Origin: Methylobacterium sp. C25
GTDB taxonomy: Bacteria > Pseudomonadota > Alphaproteobacteria > Rhizobiales > Beijerinckiaceae
Reading direction: 5' to 3'
NCBI RefSeq assembly: GCF_021352225.1
Contig: NZ_JAAUVI010000002.1
Coordinates: 248,001 to 312,000 of the forward strand
Length of the DNA: 64,000 nucleotides
A program made the translations under genes and the position numbers. Shown piece after piece: positions 33,825 through 41,291 of the stretch. Each line of letters starts with the position of its first letter. The stretch's first letter is position 1. Below the pieces are notes generated by a model. It searched no databases. It saw nothing but the letters and a program-made list of their open reading frames with translations, and had not been told where the DNA came from.

Positions 33825-34972
33825 CGGGCGCTCGCAAACTCACTTCTGCGCCCGATACGCTTTCCAACGTCATTCCGCTATGGCCCGACATCGTCGTTTC
33901 GGCTTCAAAACCCGAGACCGGGAAGCGCCGAAAAACTCGTAGGAAGAGCACCCCAAAGGGGTCAACCGTGGGATCAATGACGCCATCGGTTCAGGCTGAA
34001 AACGTCATTGATAATAGTGGTTTGACAATGACCCTAGGGTCCACTCCCTTAGCGAAAACGGACGGTTCGGGGTCATCGATCCCACGGGATAAAGCGGATT
34101 TCCATCAGCTCGTCAGGAAACTCTCGAACGGGCAGTTGCGTAAGCATTTCCGCCTGGAGGCTCACTCTCACAGCGACATGAAGAAGCGTCGCAAAATGCA
34201 CGGTGCAGTAGTGCATCCGATGTTCGAGGAATTCCGCTCGTTTTTGTTGCTCGTGGGGCCAAGGCCTGCACCGCAGTACACCTTAGACCGGGTGAGCCCG
34301 CATGATCCTGAATATGGGCCGGGGAAGGTTCGATGGGCTGACAAGCGCACGCAGGCGAACAACCGCCGCAACACAATCTACCTGACCGCTGATGGCGAGA
34401 CCCTGTCCCTCGCGACCTGGGCCAGACGCCGAAACATGGACCCAAAAACCCTCCGCAAACGTCGGGATTACGGAGGGTGGACGGACCGAGAGATTATCTA
34501 CGGGCGGACCGCTCAGACATCGCCGCAGATAGTTGACCAGCCTCCTGAGGTGAGGCCGTCCGACAGTGACGTTTGGCCTAGATTGAAGCGGGATCTTTGG
34601 GAGGAAGGCTTTCAAGGGTTCGTCGCCTACGCCAAGCACGATCCAACCCTGAAATGGTACACGGCTAGGCTGAACCGAGAGGTGTTTCTGGCCTGGATCG
34701 GCGGCAACCTGCTGCGGAAGGTGAAGAGCGAGCTGCGGGATAAATATCCCGGCTATGATGACCCCGAATACGACGCCGAGCCGCCCGAAGTCCGGAGAGA
34801 CAGCTACTTCACCATCGTGGCGGCATACGAAGAGCCGGTTCGGCGAGCGCGGAGCGCCACGTTCAGCGATCGTGCTCTGTACGATCTCCTACGAAACTTC
34901 CTGAGCCGTTATCCCGTCCGGACGCTACCGCAGGACTGGGCGAGGCTCTTCAAGCGCCGTGAGGAGGAGTGA
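33821..34972 (+). CDS. HNH/AP2-like phage DNA-binding or homing-nuclease-like protein
   Basis: A 383-residue protein. The first 110 residues are Lys/Ser/Thr-rich and look disordered. At about 165-205 it has YTLDRVSPHDPEYGPGKVRW then ADKRTQANNRRNT, the pattern that follows HNH or AP2-type domains in phage and homing-nuclease proteins (LDRID...G.Y.PGNVRWAT..EQ..N.R). A complete catalytic HNH is not obvious, so nuclease activity is uncertain. The C-terminal half is helical and unknown. GAGGTG precedes ATG 33821, which overlaps the stop of the preceding gene. Confidence 0.6.
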   Translation: MTGARKLTSAPDTLSNVIPLWPDIVVSASKPETGKRRKTRRKSTPKGSTVGSMTPSVQAENVIDNSGLTMTLGSTPLAKTDGSGSSIPRDKADFHQLVRKLSNGQLRKHFRLEAHSHSDMKKRRKMHGAVVHPMFEEFRSFLLLVGPRPAPQYTLDRVSPHDPEYGPGKVRWADKRTQANNRRNTIYLTADGETLSLATWARRRNMDPKTLRKRRDYGGWTDREIIYGRTAQTSPQIVDQPPEVRPSDSDVWPRLKRDLWEEGFQGFVAYAKHDPTLKWYTARLNREVFLAWIGGNLLRKVKSELRDKYPGYDDPEYDAEPPEVRRDSYFTIVAAYEEPVRRARSATFSDRALYDLLRNFLSRYPVRTLPQDWARLFKRREEE

Positions 34973-34989
34973 TGCCCCTCTGCACATGT

Positions 34990-35538
34990 TCAGGCCGGCC
35001 GGCGCAGCCAAGCCCAGAGGCCTCGGGGAGCCGTAGCGAGTTCCCGCCACCGATCGGCTTCCTGGCGAGCTTCCGTCAGGCGCGTGCGCTCGATCTCCAA
35101 CACGGCGTTCAGGATATCGACCTGGGCGGCTTGCATTCGCGACGCATCTCGATCGGTTACTGCCGTGGCAAGCTCCGCCTCCAGGCGCTCGATATGCCGC
35201 GTCAGCACGATGACGGCTTCCGAGATGTCACCCTTGTCGCTGGTGACATCCCCGGTGGCATCACCCGCGATGTCCCTGGCGTCGTCACCCGTGATGTCCC
35301 TGGGACTGTCACTGGAGACGTTCCGTTCTGCCTCCAGGCGCTCGATCGGCACCGCGACACGCGCTTTGCCGTCGTTCCCTTGGGTCTTGTGCCAGCCGCG
35401 ACGGATCGCGAGACGCTTCGCGCTGGCTGTCGTGATCCCAAGGGCTGCGCCGAGATCCGCGTAGGTGAGCAGCTTGGTATCCAGGGGGTCACCCCCTCCA
35501 TCCCCGGTGACGCCGCTGGTGATGTCCCGGTGGTGTCC
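34990..35538 (-). pseudogene. HTH plus coiled-coil element protein without a canonical start codon
   Basis: The frame is open from 35538 to 34990. Its N-terminal part (TKLLTYADLGAALGITTASA, then KRLAIRRGWHKTQGNDGKAR) reads as a helix-turn-helix domain known from alphaproteobacterial mobile elements. A repetitive Asp-Val-Thr-Gly-Asp stretch and a coiled coil (HIERLEAELATAV) follow. No ATG, GTG or TTG occurs in frame ahead of the HTH; the first is GTG 35352, which would remove it. An ATG in the next frame (35501) precedes a run of G residues where a one-base shift would restore the reading. It may therefore be frameshifted, use a rare start such as CTG, or produce only the short form of 120 residues. 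Confidence 0.5.
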
Positions 35539-35640
35539 CTAGTGGCGAGGGTGACGCTGGTTGGTTAACCGATCGTCAACGAAGATGTAGACCCATGAGA
35601 GATTGTCCAAAAGGCCCAGCAAAGGGAGGCCGTTAAGGCA

Positions 35641-36456
35641 ATGGCGGACACTATGCCGATCTCCGATCCGGAGGGGTTTCCGACCAATGCGCAACTCAAA
35701 AAATGGAAACGCGCTCGACAGACAGAGGCTATCGTCGAGTGGTTCGGCCAAAATTTTGAGGACCCCGCCCATAGCACTCCGTACAACAGCGAGGAGGGCG
35801 GTTATCTCTACATATGGGGTGGTCCGTACGATACGAGTGAGGAGATCCTAGACAGGTTCGACGGGATCGCTTCGAAGGGCGCAATTGCTGACGCTATCTC
35901 CGAGCTGGAAAGCGAGGGTTCGGAGTGGGCACCGTCCCAAAGCCGCATTCAACCGGAAGAAGATGATTATGACGGGGCTTACGGGCCCTCTGATCATGCA
36001 GAGTTGCCTTTGGAAGAGGGATATTGGCGTGCTGAAATTGGGGCACGTCTAGATCAGCTTGAAACGGCCTTAGCAGAAGCGGGCCTAGGTCGTGCCGGAA
36101 TAGGGCACAACAATCCCCCTTCTCCCATTCAAGATGATAGCCCTATCGAAGCTGCCGATCTCACTGAGATCCAACAGGCCATCGGTGAGGTGCGTACTCA
36201 AACAGTCGCAGAAACCCCTGATGGCGATAAGCTTTCCAGGCGTGCATCGCAGTTCAAGAACGTGGCACAGGCAATAGGCGTCTGGCTTGCTAAGAAGGGA
36301 GATCTGGCCTTCGACGAAGGGATTAAGATTGGCGTCAAAGTTTTAGGGGCTGGGGCGCTGTTCCTGTCAGCACAACCCGAACTTGAGAGGGTGCAAAGCG
36401 CTCTAAACCACGTTGCTGATGCCATCGTGCAGTTTGTCCACCTACTTGGCTTCTGA
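35641..36456 (+). CDS. Element protein with a recurrent uncharacterised N-terminal module
   Basis: A 271-residue acidic protein. Residues about 25-95 (RQTEAIVEWFGQNFEDPAHS, GGYLYIWGGPYDTSEEILDR, AISELESEGSEWAP) form a module I have seen repeatedly at the N-termini of uncharacterised bacterial proteins, some near mobile or defence genes. A GIGHNNPP motif, frequent in rhizobial phage and island proteins, lies near residue 155. The C-terminal 70 residues are amphipathic to hydrophobic (GVKVLGAGALFLSAQPEL, then IVQFVHLLGF). Function unknown; a membrane-active effector is one guess. AGGGAGG precedes the start. Confidence 0.6.
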   Translation: MADTMPISDPEGFPTNAQLKKWKRARQTEAIVEWFGQNFEDPAHSTPYNSEEGGYLYIWGGPYDTSEEILDRFDGIASKGAIADAISELESEGSEWAPSQSRIQPEEDDYDGAYGPSDHAELPLEEGYWRAEIGARLDQLETALAEAGLGRAGIGHNNPPSPIQDDSPIEAADLTEIQQAIGEVRTQTVAETPDGDKLSRRASQFKNVAQAIGVWLAKKGDLAFDEGIKIGVKVLGAGALFLSAQPELERVQSALNHVADAIVQFVHLLGF

Positions 36457-36531
36457 AATCAGAGGTGGGTCCTGGGCTACCCGGTCAGGGTTGATGACGA
36501 GACTGATTATCCCGTCATCAAACTCTCTTCG

Positions 36532-36624
36532 TCAGTGACCGAGATAAGCTACGACCAGGATGATCGAACCGATCATACCGAGACCGTATGTGACGGCTAG
36601 TATCGTGTATCCGTATACGAACAT
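36532..36624 (-). CDS. Possible 30-residue single-span membrane peptide
   Basis: From ATG (read from 36624) to TGA, the frame encodes one hydrophobic helix (YGYTILAVTYGLGMIGSII then LVVAYLGH). A strong purine-rich ribosome site (AAGAAGGGAGAAACCCC before ATG) supports translation. Its length and single span recall type I toxin or holin-like peptides, but no antisense RNA was identified. It may be chance. Confidence 0.35.
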   Translation of the reverse strand: MFVYGYTILAVTYGLGMIGSIILVVAYLGH

Positions 36625-36933
36625 GGGGTTTCTCCCTTCTTCTTCTTCCACACCGGACAATCCCGGTGTGGGGATCGGTGGTTAGATTTCCGATCCGTTT
36701 TATTTAGCGATTTCGGTTTTTCAGGCAGCTCAAACGCCCGCACCCACGCCCTGATGGCGAGTGCCAAAATAAATTCCGAAGGCGGGAGCGTTTTGCTGCC
36801 CTTCGTAGTTTTCTGGCCAGCAGCTCGTCTGTTCCGGTTATGCCGCGGCACCCTCGAAAAAATATTTTCGGTTTAGGGGCCAACTAGACACCTGAAAAAG
36901 GTTCTAGCCCCGCCGAAACTCTGTTCGGTTTCC

Positions 36934-36960
36934 AGCCCGCCCTTACCCGGCGGGTTTTTT
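36934..36960 (+). terminator. Rho-independent terminator, first of a duplicated pair
   Basis: CCCGCC and GGCGGG pair around a CTTACCC loop, followed by TTTTTT. The same hairpin recurs 66 bases downstream, indicating a local duplication. Confidence 0.7.
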
Positions 36961-36999
36961 CGTGTCCAAACAACCTCTTACAACCCAAGCCATCCTCAA

Positions 37000-37025
37000 G
37001 CCCGCCCTTACCCGGCGGGCTTTTT
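37000..37025 (+). terminator. Rho-independent terminator, second copy
   Basis: The hairpin AGCCCGCCCTTACCCGGCGG is repeated with G then CTTTTT. It ends 17 bases before the start of the next small gene, so that gene needs its own promoter or read-through. Confidence 0.65.
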
Positions 37026-37042
37026 CATGTCCGGAGCCCACC

Positions 37043-37225
37043 ATGACCTACTTAGAGATCGCTACTGTTGCTGGCCCCACCCTCGCCAGTATTGCCGCAT
37101 GCCTTACGGCTGGAGCCACACTCCTCGGGGCTTTGACCAGCTTCCTCGAACAACGCCGTAAGCATCAGCAGGCCAAGCGACGTCAGAGCGGGAAGGCCAA
37201 GCGTCCCCCGGTTCAGAAGGCATAG
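37043..37225 (+). CDS. Small element membrane protein
   Basis: Sixty residues from ATG 37043, after CCGGAGCC. A hydrophobic segment (about 6-30: IATVAGPTLASIAACLTAGA then TLLGALTSFL) precedes a strongly basic tail (RRKHQQAKRRQSGKAKRP). This membrane-plus-basic layout is common in phage accessory peptides. A longer reading from 36962 would pass through the terminator hairpin and is less likely. Family not recognised. Confidence 0.5.
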   Translation: MTYLEIATVAGPTLASIAACLTAGATLLGALTSFLEQRRKHQQAKRRQSGKAKRPPVQKA

Positions 37226-37286
37226 CCCCATGCATAGCTCGCGCGTTCTTACCCTCTGCTCTGCTTTAGGGCTTGCCGAGCCGAAG

Positions 37287-37306
37287 TTTTGCACCCAGGT
37301 TCAAAA
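37287..37306. promoter_or_regulatory. Palindromic element motif, copy 2
   Basis: TTTTGCACCCAGGTTCAAAA is an imperfect 20-bp inverted repeat (two mismatched pairs), 55 bases before the serine recombinase gene. The core TTGCACCCAGGTTCAAA is identical in copies 2, 3 and 4. Confidence 0.6.
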
Positions 37307-37361
37307 CAACAACATCCCTCCTCTCCACTAATTTGAGCAGCACCCCAAAGGGAGCAGCACG

Positions 37362-38090
37362 ATGACCAAAGGCCGGTTCGTTGCCTATTACCGCGTGTCC
37401 ACTGATCGGCAGGGTCGATCCGGGCTCGGCCTGAAGGCGCAGCAGGAGGCGGTGCGTCATCACCTGAATGGAGGGGCTTGGGAGCTGATCGCAGAGGTGA
37501 CCGAGGTCGAGAGCGGGAAGCGCAATGACCGACCCAAGCTTACCGAGGCCCTGCGATTGTGCCGGCTCTACGGAGCAACCCTGATCATCGCGAAGATCGA
37601 CCGGCTGGCGCGCAACGTCGCCTTCATCTCGAACCTGATGGAAAGCGGCGTGGACTTCGTGGCCGTGGATTTCCCGACCGCAAACCGGCTCACCGTGCAC
37701 ATCCTGGCCGCTGTCGCCGAGCACGAGGCCAAGGCCATCTCTGAACGCACCAAGGCTGCACTCGCTGCCGCAAAGGCCCGAGGCACCAAGCTCGGTGGTG
37801 ATCGCGGTCAATTCATGGATATCCGCCACCTCGGGAGCGATCACAGCGTGGCGGTCCGGCAGCAGAAGGCCGACCAGCGTGCAACGGATCTGGCTCCGGT
37901 CATCCGTGAGCTTCAGGCGGCCGGCCTGACGGTGGCGGCTGTTGCCCGTGAGTTGACCCGGAGAGGCATTCCGACACCCCGAGGCAAGCACACCTGGGCA
38001 AGCCAGCAAGTCGTGAATGTCCTAGCCCGTGTTCCGGCACCCCCGGTTCAGTCGGATATCTCCAAGCCAGTGCGACGGCTGATAATCTAA
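37362..38090 (+). CDS. Serine recombinase (resolvase/invertase family)
   Basis: A 242-residue recombinase. The catalytic Ser13 is in YYRVSTDRQG; KIDRLARNVAFISNLM and the helix E region (HEAKAISERTKAALAAAKAR) are conserved. The C-terminal helix-turn-helix is LTVAAVARELTRRGIPTPRG. It is a small resolvase type, not a large integrase. In an element that already has a tyrosine integrase it may resolve dimers, invert DNA or be a remnant of another element. GCAGCACG upstream offers only a weak ribosome site. The palindromic motif lies before it. Confidence 0.92.
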   Translation: MTKGRFVAYYRVSTDRQGRSGLGLKAQQEAVRHHLNGGAWELIAEVTEVESGKRNDRPKLTEALRLCRLYGATLIIAKIDRLARNVAFISNLMESGVDFVAVDFPTANRLTVHILAAVAEHEAKAISERTKAALAAAKARGTKLGGDRGQFMDIRHLGSDHSVAVRQQKADQRATDLAPVIRELQAAGLTVAAVARELTRRGIPTPRGKHTWASQQVVNVLARVPAPPVQSDISKPVRRLII

Positions 38091-38299
38091 ATCCACTCCC
38101 GAATATCGATTGACTACGGATGTAGCGGGAAAACGGGTCTCCTAAGCCACCTGACAACCCGATCTAAGTCGATATTCGGCATGATCAGGGACAAAGCGTC
38201 CGTGTAAGACAGAGTATTTCTCAAAAATCGTCGCTTTTGGTATCGACCGACTGGTTAATAAGTGAAATTCTGGTGCTCAGCCATTGGTAATAGAGCGCC

Positions 38300-38734
38300 A
38301 TGATCCTGACATCTCATTGGTTCGCAAAGCTTCCGCGCGATCACATCAAGATCGGTGTTTCTAGCGGCACGCCTTCTGGCTTCAAACATCTGCCGAGGAT
38401 CGCGGAACTAGCTCCCGGACCTTACTTCAGGACCGCAGATGCCGAGACCTACCGGTCTCGCTACGTCACCCAGCTTGCACAGCTCGATCCTACCCAGATC
38501 GTCGATCGTATTGATCAGCTCGCACAGGGGCAGACCCCGGTACTCGTCTGCTGGGAAAGGCCCGGTACCGGCGACTGGTGCCATCGGGCGTGGATCAGCG
38601 TCTGGCTCGCTCACAGGCTTGGATTGATCGTCGAGGAATTCGGCCTTGAAGGTCGGGGCTTCGGGGCATCGCATCCGATGCTGCCCGAGGAGTACCGCCG
38701 ACCCCAGTCTACGCCGGTCCCGACCCTTTTCTGA
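38300..38734 (+). CDS. DUF488-like protein
   Basis: A 144-residue protein. It starts with a DUF488-type lead (MILTSHWFAKLP, then KIGVSSGTPSGF) and carries VLVCWERPGTGDWCHRAWIS near residue 80, resembling the cysteine-containing motif (LLCxExxxxxCHR) of the family. DUF488 function is unknown. It is followed 21 bases later by the GpU-like gene and then by another protein with a related N-terminus, so the three may form one unit. Confidence 0.6.
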   Translation: MILTSHWFAKLPRDHIKIGVSSGTPSGFKHLPRIAELAPGPYFRTADAETYRSRYVTQLAQLDPTQIVDRIDQLAQGQTPVLVCWERPGTGDWCHRAWISVWLAHRLGLIVEEFGLEGRGFGASHPMLPEEYRRPQSTPVPTLF

Positions 38735-38755
38735 TGCTTTTGGAGGATCTTGGAG

Positions 38756-39883
38756 ATGGTCGATAGTCTGGCTGAAGGCCACATGATGCGTTGGGGCGCT
38801 TACACCTTCAAACTCACGACGGCGGCCTACCAAAAGCTTCGCAGGCAAGACACGTGGCGCTGGGCGACGCAGGAGCGCTTTGCGAACGATCCGGCAGAGC
38901 AGTTCATCGGCCGTGGGTCGAAGACGATGCTCCTGGAGGGCGTGATCTTCACCGCCTACAACCCAGGCCAGGGCGTCAGCGTAGCCCTGACGACGGCGGT
39001 AGGTACCCATCAGCTCGATCTGCTCCGCTACTACGCCGACCTGGGCGAGCCGCAGCAGATGGTGGACGGTCGCGGCAACGTGCTCGGACCTTGGGTTCTC
39101 GTCGGCATGTCTGAGGAGAGCGAATATTTCCTCGTGAATGGTGCCCCTCAGAAGCAGTGCTTCGGTCTGGAATTCCGCTACTACGCCCCCGACAGTGACG
39201 GCGGCTATGTGCAGTACGCCAAGGCGTCGGCCGCCTCGGTGCCCCTGCCTTCCCTCAGCTCAAACATCGCTTCGCAGCTCCAGGCCAGCGGACTGCCCGC
39301 TGATATCGCCCAGTCGCTCGGCAACCTCTCGCAGACATTTCAGGGGGTCAACTCGAACGTCATCAGCACGGACACCGTCTCGAATTTGGCCACCACGATC
39401 GGTGTCACGTTCGGCTTTGCTGAAGGTGGCTATCAAGTCGCCCTGTCGGTCCTGCAGAGGCTCACGAATGCGGGTGCTCCGGACATCACCAGCATCGTGA
39501 ACACCGGCCTTCCTGGTGCGGCCTCGGCCTTTGCGCACATCGGGATCACCGATCAGGCGGCCGGCAACAACGTGCTCGCCCTGGCACAAAGCGCACCGGG
39601 CAATCTCGATCGGGGCACGTTCATGACCAACGCCGCCACGCAGATCGTGGAGGCCAGTGGCCGGCTCGGCGATATCGGTTCAGAACTGAGCCTGGGCACC
39701 ATCGACCAGAACGACCGTGTCGCCGAGATCCTGGGCACGCTTGCCGGCTCCAAGGCCTCCAATCCCGAGACGTTCGCCGCGGCCTTCCCGGTCGAGACCT
39801 ACGGCGAGCTGAACGTGATGACGGACAACGCCTCGTCCTTCGCCTCGAACATCTCGGCGGTCACCGAGGCGAGCCGCCGCTAG
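38756..39883 (+). CDS. P2 GpU-like phage tail protein with long C-terminal extension
   Basis: A 375-residue protein. Residues 1 to about 135 match the phage P2 tail protein U family: RWGAYTFKLTTAAYQKLRRQ, TWRWATQERFANDPAEQFIG, LEGVIFTAYNPG, QQMVDGRGNVLGPWVLVGMS and FLVNGAPQKQCFGLEFRYY. The remaining 240 residues are Ser/Asn/Thr/Ala-rich without a family I know. Normal GpU is about 150 residues, so this is a fusion. No other tail gene is present. GGAGGA at 38742-38747 supports ATG 38756. Confidence 0.7.
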   Translation: MVDSLAEGHMMRWGAYTFKLTTAAYQKLRRQDTWRWATQERFANDPAEQFIGRGSKTMLLEGVIFTAYNPGQGVSVALTTAVGTHQLDLLRYYADLGEPQQMVDGRGNVLGPWVLVGMSEESEYFLVNGAPQKQCFGLEFRYYAPDSDGGYVQYAKASAASVPLPSLSSNIASQLQASGLPADIAQSLGNLSQTFQGVNSNVISTDTVSNLATTIGVTFGFAEGGYQVALSVLQRLTNAGAPDITSIVNTGLPGAASAFAHIGITDQAAGNNVLALAQSAPGNLDRGTFMTNAATQIVEASGRLGDIGSELSLGTIDQNDRVAEILGTLAGSKASNPETFAAAFPVETYGELNVMTDNASSFASNISAVTEASRR

Positions 39884-39904
39884 CGAACCACTCGGAGTGT
39901 GCTC

Positions 39905-40336
39905 ATGAAAACCGCCCAGTGGGCCACATACAGCGGCCCAGGACGCATTGCCCTCAGTCAGGCACCAAGGGGCACACCGAAGGGCTACCGGCTCTCCAAG
40001 GCTCTCTACTTGGGCTCAGACGCTACTCTGGCGGAGGTCCAGGCGAGCTTCGCCTTGGCCGACGCCTGTGCGATCTGGCGAGCCTTCCACCTGCTCGTTT
40101 ACCCGCATGAGCCCGTCCTGATGGGTGAGGCCCCGCTCGACGTGGACAGCTACCGGATGCAGGTCGCTTGCTGGATTGCGAGCCATACGGGGGAGAGCAT
40201 CCCCGAGCTTGATCCGAAAACGTATCGGCCCACGAAGCAAGGCTGGCCAACTTTGCATGGTCTCCATTCTGCCAATCAGCTTAATCAAGCAAAGATCTTG
40301 AGATTGCACCCAGGTTCAAAAAGATCGATTTCTTGA
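39905..40336 (+). CDS. Hypothetical protein with DUF488-like N-terminus
   Basis: A 143-residue protein starting at ATG 39905 (GTG 39899 is possible). The N-terminal MKTAQWATYSGPGRIALSQA and PRGTPKGYRLSKAL follow the pattern of proteins paired with or related to DUF488. The middle (ADACAIWRAFHLLVYPHEPV) is unfamiliar. The palindromic motif copy 3 overlaps its last codons. It lies 21 bases after the GpU-like gene. Confidence 0.5.
   Translation: MKTAQWATYSGPGRIALSQAPRGTPKGYRLSKALYLGSDATLAEVQASFALADACAIWRAFHLLVYPHEPVLMGEAPLDVDSYRMQVACWIASHTGESIPELDPKTYRPTKQGWPTLHGLHSANQLNQAKILRLHPGSKRSIS
40304..40322. promoter_or_regulatory. Palindromic element motif, copy 3
   Basis: TTGCACCCAGGTTCAAAAA lies at the end of one gene and about 70 bases before the next start at 40391, again in a position suitable for an operator. 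Confidence 0.55.
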
Positions 40337-40390
40337 CGAAGAATGTAGTCAAACGTATAGACATCGTCCTCTAGCAATAGGGGACTTGAC

Positions 40391-40666
40391 ATGACTTCCG
40401 ATCATATTACGTTGGCCACTGCAGGCGTAGTCGGAACCGGAGAGGGATCTCTATATACGGCGACACTTGTGCGGGGTTGTCTCTATGTTCTTCGGGACAA
40501 AGTGTTCCGTCGAGACGAGCCCGTAATCGTCAATCAGTGGGAGCGAGACCATCTCGCAAAGCATGCAGTCGAGCGCATTCTAAGGGCGAATTTCGATCCT
40601 GAGATCGATGATCCGGAAGATGCAATCGAAGCGGTATGCGCACTCACTTTCAAAATTCTGGAGTGA
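40391..40666 (+). CDS. Element hypothetical protein
   Basis: A 91-residue acidic protein. The middle reads VRGCLYVLRDKVFRRDEPVI with a following helical, acidic tail (DPEIDDPEDAIEAV). I do not recognise it. Its stop is six bases before the next gene, with GAGTGAGAG supplying the ribosome site, so the two are likely co-expressed. Confidence 0.5.
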   Translation: MTSDHITLATAGVVGTGEGSLYTATLVRGCLYVLRDKVFRRDEPVIVNQWERDHLAKHAVERILRANFDPEIDDPEDAIEAVCALTFKILE

Positions 40667-40672
40667 GAGCTG

Positions 40673-40975
40673 ATGACCACTAGCATGTTCGACTTGTGGC
40701 CCTCCTGCACCCCCAAGGGTGGCGATCGGTCGAAGGTGGCCAAGGCTGCACCGACCAAGCTGGAGCCGGGTGCCAATAGCCCAGGTGAGAGCGCCATTCT
40801 GCGGGTACTGCGCAGCGGCCCGGTCACCACCGTCCAAGAGATTTCCCGAGAAGCTGGCCTCTCTCCCGAGGCCGCTGCCCTGCACATCCAGCGCCTTCAG
40901 GGCCGCAACCTTGTGCGAAGAGGCAGCACCTACGCGGGCTCCAGCTTCTACGAAGCTACTCGTCGGCCGATCTGA
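40673..40975 (+). CDS. Small winged-helix DNA-binding protein
   Basis: A 100-residue protein. The C-terminal 60 residues form a winged helix: ILRVLRSGPVTTVQEISREA, GLSPEAAALHIQRLQGRNLV and RRGSTYAGSSFYE, similar to MarR-like or replication-linked HTH domains. The N-terminal 35 residues are probably flexible. It is one candidate regulator for the palindromic motif in this element. Confidence 0.65.
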   Translation: MTTSMFDLWPSCTPKGGDRSKVAKAAPTKLEPGANSPGESAILRVLRSGPVTTVQEISREAGLSPEAAALHIQRLQGRNLVRRGSTYAGSSFYEATRRPI

Positions 40976-41126
40976 CGATAGAGACCCCTTTCGAGCCCTA
41001 GCTTGGCAGGCTCCGGGGCTTTGAGAGGGAGGCGGGAAGCGTGCGGTCAGCGCATCTCGCTTTTGGAGGCGGCGGGGATCGATCCCTACGGTCCTCGCCG
41101 CTGCCTTCAATCCTTCGAGGAGCATC

Positions 41127-41291
41127 ATGGAAAATCAAGTTCTCTCCGTCCGGCTACCTCGGAAGCTCGTTCAGGCCATTGATCAGCTTGCGATAGGGGA
41201 TGGGCTCAATAAAGCAGCCCCTCGATCCGAGGTGATCAGAGATCTTCTCGCGAAGGTCGTAAGATCAGAGAGGCGAAAGCTATCGCGATGA
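41127..41291 (+). CDS. Ribbon-helix-helix (CopG-type) protein
   Basis: Fifty-four residues from ATG 41127, preceded by GAGGAG. NQVLSVRLPRKLVQAIDQLA is the beta strand plus first helix of a ribbon-helix-helix fold and RSEVIRDLLAKVV the second helix. Such proteins are small DNA-binding repressors, often antitoxins. Its stop overlaps the start of the HNH gene (ATGA), so the two are translated together. Confidence 0.7.
   Translation: MENQVLSVRLPRKLVQAIDQLAIGDGLNKAAPRSEVIRDLLAKVVRSERRKLSR

Larger units (their letters stand above)
36457..36961. other. A+T-richer gap with a tiny possible gene and a terminator
   Basis: No standard-size gene was accepted. The stretch holds a possible 30-residue membrane peptide on the minus strand (36532-36624) and ends in a hairpin terminator (36934-36960). 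A minus-strand frame of 84 codons at 36597-36851 is Lys/Arg-rich with no family resemblance and was not accepted. Confidence 0.5.

Noticed and set aside
35217..35540. Repetitive GGTGACATCCC/GATGTCCC pattern considered as a CRISPR or iteron array
   Set aside because: Units are irregular in length and sequence and are explained by codons for an Asp-Val/Ile-Thr-Gly-Asp repeat in the coiled-coil protein.
36597..36851. Minus-strand 84-codon frame in the element gap
   Set aside because: Basic, low-complexity translation, no ribosome site and no family resemblance.
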